A DNA stretch of 64,000 nt from CAIKMD01 sp963803265. GTDB taxonomy: Bacteria; Pseudomonadota; Alphaproteobacteria; ATCC43930; CGMCC-115725. This document shows, one piece after another, positions 47,907-58,273 of this stretch (position 1 is the stretch's first letter; each line of letters starts with the position of its first letter). The stretch is taken from contig CAWDLZ010000011.1 in assembly GCA_963803265.1 (NCBI GenBank), forward strand, positions 372,001 through 436,000, in the 5' to 3' direction. Under the pieces are notes generated by a model, which was not told where the DNA came from, ran no database searches, and saw nothing but the letters and a program-made list of their open reading frames with translations. Both the position numbers and the translations under genes were made by a program.

Positions 47907-49714
47907 CAGTAGACGCGCGCCTTGGGCGGAAAGACCTGAACCTCGTTCGACAGCGTGTGCATATGCACCGGGCCGGTAGCCGAGCCGCACCTTGCCATCC
48001 GGCGTCGCGCCAGGCGAGCGTGTGCTTCATCCAGTTCTCGTCGTCGCGCTCGGGAAAATCCTCGCGCGCGTGGGCGCCGCGGCTTTCGGTGCGATTGACC
48101 GCGCCGAATGGATCGTCACTATGCGCTTGCGCCAGCAGATTGTCGAGCTCCAGCGCCTCGACCAGATCGGTGTTCCAGATCATCGAGCGGTCGGCGACCG
48201 GCGATCTCCGTCATCGAGGCGGCGACATCGTCGATCTTGCGCACGCCCTCCTCGAGCGTCTCGGCGGTGCGGAACACCGCGCAGTCGCTCTGCATGGTGC
48301 GCTGCATGGCGAGCCGGATCTCGGCGGTCTTGAGCTCGCCCTTGGCGTGGCGCAGGCGGTCGAAGCGGTCGAGCGACGGCTCGCCCGCGCGCGGCGCGGC
48401 AGCGGCTTGTGCGTCGCGCCGGGCTTGCACCAGCTCGGCGGCGCGAAGGCGGCGGCGCGGCCGAACACGACGATGTCGAGCAGCGAGTTGCAGCCCAGCC
48501 GGTTGGCGCCATGCACCGAAACGCAGGCCGCCTCGCCGATCGCCATCAGGCCCGGCACCACGCGCTCGGGATCGTCCGCGGTCGGGTGCAGCACCTCGCC
48601 GTGATAGTTGGTCGGGATGCCGCCCATGTTGTAGTGCACGGTCGGCAGCACCGGGATCGGCTCGCTGCGGTCACATCGACGCCGGCGAAGATCTTGCGCG
48701 GTCTCGGAAATGCCGGGCAGGCGCTCGTGCAGCAGCTCGGGGTCGAGATGCTCCAGATGCAGCAGGATGTGGTCCTTGTTCGGGCCGCAGCCGCGGCCCT
48801 CGCGGATCTCGATGGTCATGGCGCGGCTGACCACGTCGCGCGAGGCCAGGTCCTTGGCGTGGGGCGCATAGCGCTCCATGAAGCGCTCGCCCTCGGAATT
48901 GGTGAGGTAGCCGCCCTCGCCGCGCGCCCCTTCGGTGATCAGGCAGCCGGCGCCGTAGATGCCGGTCGGATGGAACTGCACGAACTCCATGTCCTGCAGC
49001 GGCAGCCCGGCGCGCAGCACCATGGCGTTGCCGTCGCCGGTGCAGGTGTGCGCCGAGGTGCAGGAGAAATAGGCGCGGCCATAGCCGCCCGTCGCCAGCA
49101 CCACCATGTGGCGCGCGGAAGCGGTGCAGCGTGCCGTCCTCGAGATTCCAGGCCATGCACGCCGCGGCAGACGCCTTCCTCGTCCATGATCAGGTCGAGC
49201 GGCGAAATACTCGACGAAGAACTCGGCATCGTGCTTGAGGCATTGCTGGTAGAGCGTATGCAGGATGGCGTGGCCGGTGCGGTCGGCGGCGGCAGCAGCT
49301 GCGCCTCGCCATCGGGCCCTCGCCGTACTGCGTGGTATGGCCGCCGAACGGGCGCTGATAGATGCGGCCATCCTCGGTGCGCGAGAACGGCACGCCGAAA
49401 TGCTCGAGCTCGATCACCGCGGGGATCGCCTCGCGGCACATGTATTCGATCGCGTCCTGGTCGCCGAGCCAATCGGAGCCCTTGACCGTGTCGTACATGT
49501 GCCAGCGCCAATCGTCCTCGCCCATATTGCCGAGCGAGGCCGCGATGCCGCCCTGGGCCGCGACGGTGTGGCTGCGGGTCGGGAACACCTTGGTGACGCA
49601 GGCGGTCTTCAAGCCGGCCGCGGCCATGCCGAGGGTCGCGCGCAAGCCCGCGCCGCCGGCGCCGACGACGACCACGTCATAGAGATGCTCGGTGATGGGA
49701 TAGGCTGGCGGCAC
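47907..49714 (-). CDS. sdhA: Succinate dehydrogenase flavoprotein subunit (many frame changes)
   Basis: SdhA oxidises succinate with covalently bound FAD. The start (GTG at 49714, eight bases after sdhD) gives VPPAYPITEHLYDVVVVGAG, followed by TRSHTVAAQGGIAASLGNMG with the FAD-linked His. GDGNAMVLRAGLPLQDMEFV, QFHPTGIYGAGCLITEGARG and HYNMGGIPTNYHGEVL lie in a second frame, and GLMAIGEAACVSVHGANRLG follows. Frame changes occur near 49290, 49200, 49165, 49115, 48690, 48440, 48200 and 47975. The end FPPKARVY is normal. Repaired length is about 600 residues. Confidence 0.93.
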
Positions 49715-49722
49715 CGCTCTCG

Positions 49723-50115
49723 TTACCCCTGGAAGGCGATGCGCAACACCGCGAAGATGCCGCACACGGCGAGCGTGAAGGCCGCCAGCTTATTCAGCAC
49801 CAGCGCCGAAACCTTCACCCATTCGCGATGGACGTAATCCTCGATCACGGCCTGAACGCCCAGCGCCATGTGATAAAACACCGCGATCAGCAGCAGCACC
49901 GTCGCGATCGCGGGAAAGGGCGCGTGCAGCCACGCCGTCACCGCGCCGCGGCCCGCGCCGGTCAAGCCGACCATCGCGGCGACGAACCACAAGAGGAGCG
50001 GCACCAACGCCACCGCGGTGAGGCGCTGCGCCCACCAATGCGCGACGCCTTCCTTGGCCGAGCCCAACCCCGTGGCACGGCCGAGCGCCGAGCGCAGAGC
50101 CTTGTCTTCGCTCAT
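49723..50115 (-). CDS. sdhD: Succinate dehydrogenase membrane anchor subunit
   Basis: This 130-residue protein has three membrane helices (LTAVALVPLLLWFVAAMVGL; ATVLLLIAVFYHMALGVQAV; LAAFTLAVCGIFAVL). The His of FYHMALGVQAVIEDYVH is the expected heme ligand region. The ATG overlaps the sdhC stop (ATGA). Confidence 0.94.
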   Translation of the reverse strand: MSEDKALRSALGRATGLGSAKEGVAHWWAQRLTAVALVPLLLWFVAAMVGLTGAGRGAVTAWLHAPFPAIATVLLLIAVFYHMALGVQAVIEDYVHREWVKVSALVLNKLAAFTLAVCGIFAVLRIAFQG

Positions 50116-50507
50116 GCCGAGCCTCGCGCCGCATAGCCGGCGATCCAAGCCAGCACGGTCAGGATGACGCTGCCCCACACCACGATCCAGCCCGAGAGAT
50201 AGGCGGTCTTCAGCTCGAAGCCCCAGCCGGCGTCCCAGCACAGATGCCGGATGCCGTTGCAGAGATGAAAAAACAGCGCGTAGCTCCAGCCCAGCAGCAG
50301 CAATTGGCCGATCCAGGAGTGCCAGAACGCTTGCGCCGCGTTGAAGGCGGCGTCACCGCTTGCGGCGGCCAGCAGCCACCACACCAGAAGAATGGTCCCA
50401 ACCGCCAAGGCCAATCCGCTGGCGCGGTGGCAGATCGACAGGACCGAGGTCAGTTGCGGCCGATAGATTTGGAGATGGGGCGACAGCGGCCGTTGGGCTT
50501 GCGACAT
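50112..50507 (-). CDS. sdhC: Succinate dehydrogenase cytochrome b556 subunit
   Basis: This 131-residue protein begins RPLSPHLQIYRPQLTSVLSI, then CHRASGLALAVGTILL, with three membrane helices and the heme-ligand His in FHLCNGIRHLCWD. It heads the leftward sdhCDAB operon and is intact. Confidence 0.95.
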   Translation of the reverse strand: MSQAQRPLSPHLQIYRPQLTSVLSICHRASGLALAVGTILLVWWLLAAASGDAAFNAAQAFWHSWIGQLLLLGWSYALFFHLCNGIRHLCWDAGWGFELKTAYLSGWIVVWGSVILTVLAWIAGYAARGSA

Positions 50508-50550
50508 CCGGGAATCTCGGCTCGATCGCGGGGCGGGCTAAAGTCACGAT

Positions 50551-50579
50551 GGTGTAACCCGCGAGCGCGGGCAAGTCAA
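50551..50579 (-). promoter_or_regulatory. Possible sdhC promoter
   Basis: On the minus strand TTGACT (50579-50574) is 17 bases from TACACC (50556-50551), about 44 bases before the sdhC ATG. The -35 is good and the -10 poor, so this is tentative. Confidence 0.3.
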
Positions 50580-50640
50580 CGCTGGCTCCGGGCGATCAGG
50601 CTCGGTAGAACGTCAAGCACAAACCCATCGACACTTTTAT

Positions 50641-51516
50641 TTATGATCCGCCCTCGAGCGCGGCGATGGCGGCCGCGAGATCGAGGAGGCGCTGCGCCGC
50701 GATGGCATGAAGCCGTTCGATGAGGCGGCCATCGAGCGTTGCTGCACCCTGTCCCGCCGCCTCGGCGGCCGCGAAGGCAGCGATCACCCGCCGCGCCTCG
50801 TCGAGCTCGGAAGCGCTAGGGCCGAAGGCGGCGTTGGCGGCTGCGATCTGATCGGGGTGGATGAGCGTCTTGCCGTCGAAGCCGAGATCGCGGCCCTGCT
50901 GGCACTCCGCGGCGAAGCCCGAAGCGTCGTTGAAATCGCGATAGACCGCATCGAGCGCCGCGAGGCCATAAGCCCGCGCCGCCAGCACGGCGAGGCCGAG
51001 CGCGGTCGCGAAGGGCGCGCGGCCGGGGATGCTGCGCGCGCGCAAATCCTTGCCCAGATCCTCGGTGCCCATGACGAGCGCGGCCAGGCGCTGCGACGAC
51101 GCCGCGATCGCCGATGCCGCGAGGAAGGCGCGCGGCGTCTCCATCATGCACCACAAGGCGAGGCCGGGCCGCGCTCCCGCGGCCGTTAGGGCGGCATCGG
51201 CGGTACGCACATCCTCGCCGCCCTCGACCTTCGGCAGCAGCACGGCGGCGACGGAAAGCGTCGCGGCGAAGGCCAGGTCCTCGCCATGCCAAGGCGTGCC
51301 CGCCGCGTTGACGCGCAGCACGGTCTCGCGCCGGCCGTAGCCGGAGGCGAGCGCCGCCGCAACGTGCTCGCGCGCCGCCGCCTTGGCGCCGGGCGCGACC
51401 GAATCCTCGAGATCGAAGATGACGCTGTCGGATTTGAGCTCGCGCGCCTTGGCCAGGGCACGCGGCTTGTCGCCCGGCACGAAGAGGACGCTGCGGCGCG
51501 GGCGCGGGCCGGACAT
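50641..51516 (-). CDS. HpcH/HpaI aldolase, CitE-like CoA lyase
   Basis: This 291-residue TIM-barrel enzyme has RRSVLFVPGDKPRALAKA, DSVIFDLEDSVAP with metal-binding acid residues, RVNAAGTPWHGEDL, LLPKVEGGED, MMETPRAFLAASAI and FDGKTLIHPDQIAAAN. This is the CitE-like / L-malyl-CoA and beta-methylmalyl-CoA lyase group, which cleaves or forms CoA thioesters. No citDF partners are present, so classical citrate lyase is unlikely. It ends about 130 bases before sdhC on the same strand. Confidence 0.88.
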   Translation of the reverse strand: MSGPRPRRSVLFVPGDKPRALAKARELKSDSVIFDLEDSVAPGAKAAAREHVAAALASGYGRRETVLRVNAAGTPWHGEDLAFAATLSVAAVLLPKVEGGEDVRTADAALTAAGARPGLALWCMMETPRAFLAASAIAASSQRLAALVMGTEDLGKDLRARSIPGRAPFATALGLAVLAARAYGLAALDAVYRDFNDASGFAAECQQGRDLGFDGKTLIHPDQIAAANAAFGPSASELDEARRVIAAFAAAEAAGQGAATLDGRLIERLHAIAAQRLLDLAAAIAALEGGS

Positions 51517-51527
51517 GATGCGGCGGG

Positions 51528-52583
<1,056 letters not shown>

Positions 52584-52684
52584 GATTGCTACTCCTGATG
52601 GGCCGCCGTTCCCTTAATGTACGCCGGAGCGGTTGACAAGGCTTTGCGCTATACTGGCGCGCAATGCCCCGCCAGGAGAGCGCG

Positions 52685-53542
52685 ATGAGCATCACCCCGG
52701 TCGATAAAACCCAGACGCCCGCCAGCTTGCGCATGCGCAAGGGCGGCGTTCCGATCGTGTGCCTCACCGCCTACAGCACGCCGCAGGCGCGGCTTCTCGA
52801 TCCGCATGCCGATCTTCTGCTGGTCGGGGATTCGCTCGGCATGGTGGTTTATGGTTTCGGCAGCACGCTGCCGGTGACGCTCGAGATGATGATCGCCCAC
52901 GGCGCGGCGGTCACGCGCGGCGCGAAGCGGGCCTGCGTCATCGTCGACATGCCGTTCGGCTCGTATCAGGAAAGCCCGGCCCAGGCGTTCCGCAACGCCG
53001 CGCAAATCATGTCCGAGACCGGCTGCGCCGGCGTGAAGCTCGAAGGCGGCGAGGTCATGGCCACGACCATCCGGTTCCTCGCCGAGCGCGGCATTCCGGT
53101 GCTCGCCCATGTCGGGCTGCAACCGCAATCGGTGAACGCCCTCGGCGGCTTCCACGCGCAGGGGCGTACCGAGGCCGAGGCCGCTCGGGTCATTGCCGAC
53201 GGCAAGGCGGTGGCCGAGGCCGGGGCCTTTGCCATGGTGGTCGAAGGCACGGCCGAGCCGGCGGCGCGGCGTCTAACCGAGATGGTGCCGGTTCCGACGA
53301 TCGGCATCGGCGCCTCGCCAGCCTGCGACGGGCAGATCCTGGTGACCGAGGACATTCTGGGCATTTTCGACGTGTTCCGGCCGCGCTTCGTCAAGCGCTA
53401 TGCCGAGCTGGGCGGAGCGATCTCAGCGGCGGTGTCGGCCTATGCCGAGGAGGTTCGCGCGCGCCGCTTTCCCGGCCCCGAGCACACTTACGGCGCGGCC
53501 GCGCCGGAAAAGCGCAAGGCGCCGTCCTCCGGCAGAAGCTGA
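52685..53542 (+). CDS. panB: 3-methyl-2-oxobutanoate hydroxymethyltransferase
   Basis: PanB adds a hydroxymethyl group to 2-oxoisovalerate in pantothenate synthesis. The 285-residue barrel has VCLTAYSTPQARLLDPHADL, VGDSLGMVVYGFGSTLPVT, MPFGSYQESPAQAFRNA, VKLEGGEVMATTI, HVGLQPQSVNALGGF and IGIGASPACDGQILV. The ATG at 52685 has CAGGAGAGCGCG before it and is preferred over 52664. Confidence 0.96.
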   Translation: MSITPVDKTQTPASLRMRKGGVPIVCLTAYSTPQARLLDPHADLLLVGDSLGMVVYGFGSTLPVTLEMMIAHGAAVTRGAKRACVIVDMPFGSYQESPAQAFRNAAQIMSETGCAGVKLEGGEVMATTIRFLAERGIPVLAHVGLQPQSVNALGGFHAQGRTEAEAARVIADGKAVAEAGAFAMVVEGTAEPAARRLTEMVPVPTIGIGASPACDGQILVTEDILGIFDVFRPRFVKRYAELGGAISAAVSAYAEEVRARRFPGPEHTYGAAAPEKRKAPSSGRS

Positions 53543-53558
53543 CCACAGGCGCGAACGG

Positions 53559-53870
53559 CTAGTTGCTAGGAACGAAGCCCTTCGAGATCATGCAGCGGTT
53601 GGCGATGTCGCTGGTTTGGGTTTTGTTCTCGGCGGCGAAAACACCCATCTTGGTGTCCATCAGGTCGCTACGGTGCCAATCCTCGCCGCGCGTGGCCAAG
53701 ATATCGGTCATGATTTGATTGTCGCGCCGAGTCGCCTGGTTGGCCTCGCTTTCGCAATCGGCGAGAGCTCGTGCCGTCGCCGACTGGGAAACCCCCTCCT
53801 GACTCCATTGCAGGCCGCCGGCGCAACCCAGCAGGGCGAGCGCGGCGGCGAGGAGCAAGCTTCGCTTCAT
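53559..53870 (-). CDS. Small lipoprotein, unknown function
   Basis: This 103-residue protein has a lipoprotein signal MKRSLLLAAALALLGCAGG (lipobox LLGC). The mature part has QATRRDNQIMTDILATRGED and two further Cys (DCES; NRCM), which may form a disulfide. No known domain. It is convergent with panB, with stops 16 bases apart. Confidence 0.72.
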   Translation of the reverse strand: MKRSLLLAAALALLGCAGGLQWSQEGVSQSATARALADCESEANQATRRDNQIMTDILATRGEDWHRSDLMDTKMGVFAAENKTQTSDIANRCMISKGFVPSN

Positions 53871-54006
53871 GGTGGTCGCCTTTGTTGGGCTAACGTAGGC
53901 CGGCGAGCGGCAGGGTTTCATTAACGATCTCGACCTATAGATTAGCGGGCGAATGGGCTTCCGTCTCGTGCTCAATTTTCCGGTCCACCGAGGAGTTGCC
54001 GAGCGC

Positions 54007-54282
54007 ATGGCGTGGCGTCTTTCCATCCTCGTCCTTGCCGGTTTGCTGGCGGGGTGCAATGCGTGGCAGAACCGCGCCGAATTCGCGGCGCCGCAAAGCC
54101 GCTGGCCGTCGAACCAGCCCTCGACGGTCGCCGCCAATGCGCCGCCGCCGCCAATTCAGGCGCAATATTGCTACCGCACGCTGGCTGAGGTCAACTGCTA
54201 TACCGAGGCGCGGCCCGACCGGATCACCGGCTACACCGGCGTCTATCCCAATGCCGACGCGTTAGGCTCCGCTCTCCCTTAA
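54007..54282 (+). CDS. Small lipoprotein, unknown function
   Basis: This 91-residue protein has the signal MAWRLSILVLAGLLAGCNAW (lipobox LAGC). The mature part is proline-rich and then has QYCYRTLAEVNCYTEARPDR and ITGYTGVYPNAD, a motif seen in short alphaproteobacterial lipoproteins. An upstream in-frame ATG at 53953 would spoil the signal peptide, so 54007 is preferred. It is divergent from the other lipoprotein gene and overlaps the convergent pirin gene by four bases. Confidence 0.72.
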   Translation: MAWRLSILVLAGLLAGCNAWQNRAEFAAPQSRWPSNQPSTVAANAPPPPIQAQYCYRTLAEVNCYTEARPDRITGYTGVYPNADALGSALP

Positions 54283-55130
54283 AACCGGCCGGCCTGGTAG
54301 TCGGCCACGGCCTGGCGGATCTGCTCTTGCGTGTTCATGACGAACGGCCCGTAGCGCGCGACCGGCTCGTGGAGCGGCCGCGCGGCGGCAAGCAGCATGC
54401 GGGCCGGTCCGCTACCCGCGGCGAGCGCGACCCGCTCGCCCTCGCCCAGGACGGCCAGCGTGCCGCGCGACACCGCTGCCGCTGCCGCGCCAATGAGCGC
54501 CGTGCCCTCGAAGGGATAGACGAAAGCGCTATGCCCGCGCGGCAGATCGAGCGCGAAATCGCCGCCCGCCGGCAATGCCACATCGACGAGCGTCGGCTCG
54601 GTCGCGACACCGGCGACCGGCCCCGCGATGCCGCCGACGCGGCCGGCGACGATCCGGATCCGCGCACCGCCCGGCAGATCGAGCGAAGGGACGGCGGCGG
54701 GATCGAATTCCTGGTAGCGCGGCGCGGTCATCTTGTCGGCCGCCGGCAGATTGACCCAGAGCTGGAAGCCCCACATCAGGCCGTCTTCCTGCTCGGGCAT
54801 TTCCGAGTGAACGATGCCGCGCCCGGCGGTCATCCACTGCACGCTGCCCGGACCGAGCAAGCCGCGATGGCCCTTGTTGTCGCCGTGACGCATGCGGCCC
54901 GCCAGCATATAGGTCACGGTCTCGAAGCCGCGATGGGGGTGGTCGGGAAAGCCGCCGATATAATCGGCGCCGGCCTCGGAATGGAACTCGTCGAGCAGCA
55001 GGAACGGATCGAGCTCGCCGAGCGCGCGGTTGCCGATCACGCGGGTGAGCTTCACCCCGGCGCCGTCGCTGGTGGGCTCGCCTCGAGAGAGCCGCGCTAT
55101 GGCGCGAATTCGCGTCGCCTGATCGAGCAT
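54279..55130 (-). CDS. Pirin family protein
   Basis: This 283-residue double cupin has FLLLDEFHSEAGADYIGGFP, DHPHRGFETVTYMLAGRMRH with metal-binding His residues, GPGSVQWMTAGRGIVHSEMP and FQLWVNLPAADKMTAPRYQE. Pirins bind iron and have been linked to quercetinase activity or regulation. A GGAGGCGACG ribosome site precedes the ATG at 55130. Confidence 0.93.
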   Translation of the reverse strand: MLDQATRIRAIARLSRGEPTSDGAGVKLTRVIGNRALGELDPFLLLDEFHSEAGADYIGGFPDHPHRGFETVTYMLAGRMRHGDNKGHRGLLGPGSVQWMTAGRGIVHSEMPEQEDGLMWGFQLWVNLPAADKMTAPRYQEFDPAAVPSLDLPGGARIRIVAGRVGGIAGPVAGVATEPTLVDVALPAGGDFALDLPRGHSAFVYPFEGTALIGAAAAAVSRGTLAVLGEGERVALAAGSGPARMLLAAARPLHEPVARYGPFVMNTQEQIRQAVADYQAGRF

Positions 55131-55237
55131 CGTCGCCTCCGGAAAAGTCGGACCGGGGCTCATATGGGTAGAAGCGCCCCGAAATGCGACCGCCAGCCGC
55201 GCCGGTGGAGCAGCGGCTGGCCGATCGGAGTGAGCGC

Positions 55238-56263
55238 TCAGGACGGCTTCGGCGTCTCGGCGAGATCGTCGAGCTTGTCGCGCAGCGTCTTTGCCTTGTC
55301 GCTGGAGAGGGCGTAAATCCACGGCGACAGCCTGGCGTTGAGATCGGCGGCTTGCTTTTCGGCGTCGCCGGTGCCGGCGGCAGTGAAGCGCGCCCAGCTT
55401 ACGCCATCCTTGTCCGCCAGCACGACCGAGAGGGTGAGCCCGCCAAAGCTCGTGAAGGTCGCGGTCGTAGCACCCGTAGCGGACAAGTCGAAATCCTTGG
55501 CCGGGCGGACATCCTCGAGCTGCAGGCCGCCGAGGACGCCCGCCGCATCGTCGAGCACGCTGTCGTATTTGAGCTTCTCGCCCTTCGGCATCTCGACGAG
55601 AGCGAGCTTGTCCGCGGGCTTGTCGCGCGTCAGCGTGACCTTGGAGCCGTCGGCCTGGGCGAGCACCGCCTCCTTGACCTGCGCCACCGGTAGGTCGAGC
55701 AGCGTCTTGTCCAGCCACATCGAGGTGTCGCCGGCGATGTCGAGATCGCCGCGCGCCAGCCAGGATTGCGCGGTCCCGGGCTTCCGGACATAGACGCTGC
55801 CCTGGCCGGCGCCGAGTTGGTTCGCTTGATGCTTGCCCACGATCACTTCGCCGAGGAGCGCGCCCTTGGTATCGGCCAAGGTGACGAGCGTCGACTTCGC
55901 ATCCTTGGCGCCGGCGTCCTCGACCTCGAGCCTTGGATAGGATTGGGGCTGCGCGGTCTTGGGCTCGACATAACGAAGATCGGCGAGGCCCAACAGGGCC
56001 TGCCGCACCTTGGTGGTGTTCGCGGGATAGCCGCCGCGCTCTTCGACCGACCAGGCATCGCCGTTGCGCAGCAGCGTGGTCTTCTGGTCGCCATGAAGGA
56101 GCGCCATTCGGCCGACATCGCCGAGGCTCTGCGCGAGCTCGGGCAGAACCGGCTGGCCGGCGAGCGGATCGGTCTGGGGCCCGTTGCTGCGCGACACCAG
56201 CACGGCCACGAGCACCGCCGCTACCGTCGCGCCGACCAGCCAGGCAAGACCCCTGCCGTGCAT
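55238..56263 (-). CDS. DUF4340 domain protein of a Gld-type ABC operon
   Basis: This 341-residue protein has one N-terminal membrane anchor (LAWLVGATVAAVLVAVLVS) and a periplasmic DUF4340 region (GDAWSVEERGGYPANTTKVR; QALLGLADLRYVEPK; SWLARGDLDIAGDTSMWLDK). In many bacteria this domain follows a GldG-like protein and ABC-2 permease. It is the last of four leftward genes, ten bases after the GldG-like gene. Function is unknown. Confidence 0.88.
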   Translation of the reverse strand: MHGRGLAWLVGATVAAVLVAVLVSRSNGPQTDPLAGQPVLPELAQSLGDVGRMALLHGDQKTTLLRNGDAWSVEERGGYPANTTKVRQALLGLADLRYVEPKTAQPQSYPRLEVEDAGAKDAKSTLVTLADTKGALLGEVIVGKHQANQLGAGQGSVYVRKPGTAQSWLARGDLDIAGDTSMWLDKTLLDLPVAQVKEAVLAQADGSKVTLTRDKPADKLALVEMPKGEKLKYDSVLDDAAGVLGGLQLEDVRPAKDFDLSATGATTATFTSFGGLTLSVVLADKDGVSWARFTAAGTGDAEKQAADLNARLSPWIYALSSDKAKTLRDKLDDLAETPKPS

Positions 56264-56273
56264 CCGAGCCCCC

Positions 56274-58265
56274 TTACGAAATCGCGGTGGAATGGCGCTT
56301 GCGCCGCCGCATCCGCAAGATGCCGATGCCGATGGCGACGAGCCCGACGAGCACGGGCACGAAGGCGATATCGAAGAACTCGGTCCAGGCTTGGAGCCGG
56401 TCGATATCCTGCCGCAGCGCGAGCTGGACCTGCCGCAACTGCTGGCGAATCCCGATCATGTCGGTCCGGAAATTGTCCATCGCCTGCTCTTGCTCGGCGG
56501 CGAGCGCCACGCCCGGACGCCCGCCCTGGTCTTGCAGCGCCTTGATCTTGTCTTGCGTGTCCTTGAGCTTGTTCTCGAGATCCTTCTCGGTCGCCTGATA
56601 GCGCTCGTCCGCCGCGCGCTGGATGTTGTCGATCAGCACGAAGGGCCGCGCCGAAGTGCCGCGGCTGCGCAAGCTGATGAGATCGTTCCCGCCGGCCAGC
56701 ACGTCGATGGCGTTGACGACGAAATCGGCGTTGTTGGCGGTCGGAATGGCGACGGTTTGGCCGAAGAAATCCTGGGTCTGGACCCAGAACCGGTCTTCGA
56801 GAATATCGCTGTCGGCCACCAGAACCACGTTGATCGGCCCGGCCGAGGCCTTGAGCTGCGGCGGCCCGGCCGGTGTCGGGGCCGGCGCGGGAGCGGGAGC
56901 GGGCGGCGCGGGAGCGGGCGGCGCGGCGGCGGCGGTGTTCGGTTTTGCCGCGGCCTCCGCCGCCGGCTTTTCTTCCTTGGGCGGGCCATCGGGGAAGGCG
57001 GTATCGGCCGGCCCGGTCACCTCGGCGGCCAGCGCCAGCTTCTTGTCGTCGGGCTTGAAATCCTGGAGCAGCGCGCCGATGTCGGGCGTGCCTTGAACCT
57101 TCTCGACCGGGATCGCCATCGAATCGGTCGAGGTCCAAATCAGCGGCGTGAAGGTGGTCTTCGCGCCCGCGATCGGATCGAGAATGCCCGCCGTCGCCAT
57201 GTTGATATGGGTGAGGTCGGCGGTGATGAGATTGTCGCGGTTGAGATTGGTGTCGTCGAGCGCGAGCCACGCGACGTAATCCATCGCCTCGACATGCTGC
57301 GCGTTGCCGGCATTGACGCGGCGCGCGGCGCGCCGGTCGCCTGCGACCATCTTGGGCTCGAGCGTCACCCCCCAGGCCTTGAACAGGGGATCGAGATTGC
57401 TGTCCAAGGGCGAGCCCGGCGGGTTGAGCTGACTCGGATGCATCTGCTGCGTTTCCGAGTTCGGGTCGACGAAGACGAGCGCCTTGCCGCCTTTCAGCAC
57501 GTATTGGTCGATGGCGTAGAGCGTCTTTGGCGGCAGATTCTGCGGATGGGCGATCATCAAGACGTCGACCGTGGACGGTATGACGTCCAGCGAGGTCGAC
57601 AAATCGTTGATGTCGTAGAGCGGCTTCAGCTGATCGATCACCTGATAGGGGATCATCGGCTGACCCTGCATCGCGGCCATCAGGTCGCCTTCGAGGGGCA
57701 GATCGGTAATCAGCCCCACTTCGGGCTTCTTGGGGAAGGCGAGACCGTGGATGAGCTTCGTCAGATCGTATTCGAGGAACGGCTCGCGCTCGGGCTGGAA
57801 GAACGCGATGATCTGTTGATCGTCGGTCGAGTTGGTGGCGGCGAGGCCGAAATAGACCTGCTCGCCGCCCTGGTCGAGCGGCACGCCCTGCAGCCCGAAG
57901 GCGACGGCGCGATCCTCGACCGCCGAGAACGGCTCGGGATCCAATTCCTGGAGCTCGATATTGCCATGGCCCGCGGCGGCGTATTCCTCGAGCAGCTCGC
58001 GCACCCGCTGGGCATAAACGCCGTAGGACGGAATCTCGTCGCCGAGCTTCTTCGAGTAATAAAAGCGCAGCACCAGCTTGTCGTCGAGCTTGGCGAGCGT
58101 GGCCTCGGTTCCGGGCGACAGGGTGTAGAGCTTGCCCTGGGTGAGATCGACGCGCGTCGTCGCGAGCGTGCGGTCGGCGATGACGTTGACCGCGACGAAC
58201 AAGATCGCGGCCGAAACCAGCCCGATATAGGCGGCGGCGCGGCGTGACAGCGGCAAGAAGCTCAT
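56274..58265 (-). CDS. GldG family ABC transporter auxiliary protein
   Basis: This 663-residue protein has an N-terminal membrane helix (AAAYIGLVSAAILFVAVNVI), the GldG region (RVDLTQGKLYTLSPGTEATL; VRELLEEYAAAGHGNIELQE; MIAHPQNLPPKTLYAIDQY; GGKALVFVDPNSET), an Ala/Pro linker around 430-465, a coiled coil near 560-600 and a C-terminal helix (FVPVLVGLVAIGIGILRMRR). It would present a large periplasmic domain with the adjacent ABC-2 transporter. Confidence 0.9.
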   Translation of the reverse strand: MSFLPLSRRAAAYIGLVSAAILFVAVNVIADRTLATTRVDLTQGKLYTLSPGTEATLAKLDDKLVLRFYYSKKLGDEIPSYGVYAQRVRELLEEYAAAGHGNIELQELDPEPFSAVEDRAVAFGLQGVPLDQGGEQVYFGLAATNSTDDQQIIAFFQPEREPFLEYDLTKLIHGLAFPKKPEVGLITDLPLEGDLMAAMQGQPMIPYQVIDQLKPLYDINDLSTSLDVIPSTVDVLMIAHPQNLPPKTLYAIDQYVLKGGKALVFVDPNSETQQMHPSQLNPPGSPLDSNLDPLFKAWGVTLEPKMVAGDRRAARRVNAGNAQHVEAMDYVAWLALDDTNLNRDNLITADLTHINMATAGILDPIAGAKTTFTPLIWTSTDSMAIPVEKVQGTPDIGALLQDFKPDDKKLALAAEVTGPADTAFPDGPPKEEKPAAEAAAKPNTAAAAPPAPAPPAPAPAPAPTPAGPPQLKASAGPINVVLVADSDILEDRFWVQTQDFFGQTVAIPTANNADFVVNAIDVLAGGNDLISLRSRGTSARPFVLIDNIQRAADERYQATEKDLENKLKDTQDKIKALQDQGGRPGVALAAEQEQAMDNFRTDMIGIRQQLRQVQLALRQDIDRLQAWTEFFDIAFVPVLVGLVAIGIGILRMRRRKRHSTAIS

Positions 58266-58273
58266 CCTCGTCC

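Noticed and set aside
52633..52655. TTGACA and TATACT upstream of panB
   Set aside because: The boxes are only 11 bases apart, too close for a normal promoter.
56184..58247. 687-codon frame antisense to the GldG-like gene
   Set aside because: Low-complexity Arg/Val/Asp-rich shadow with no motifs; the sense protein is well supported.
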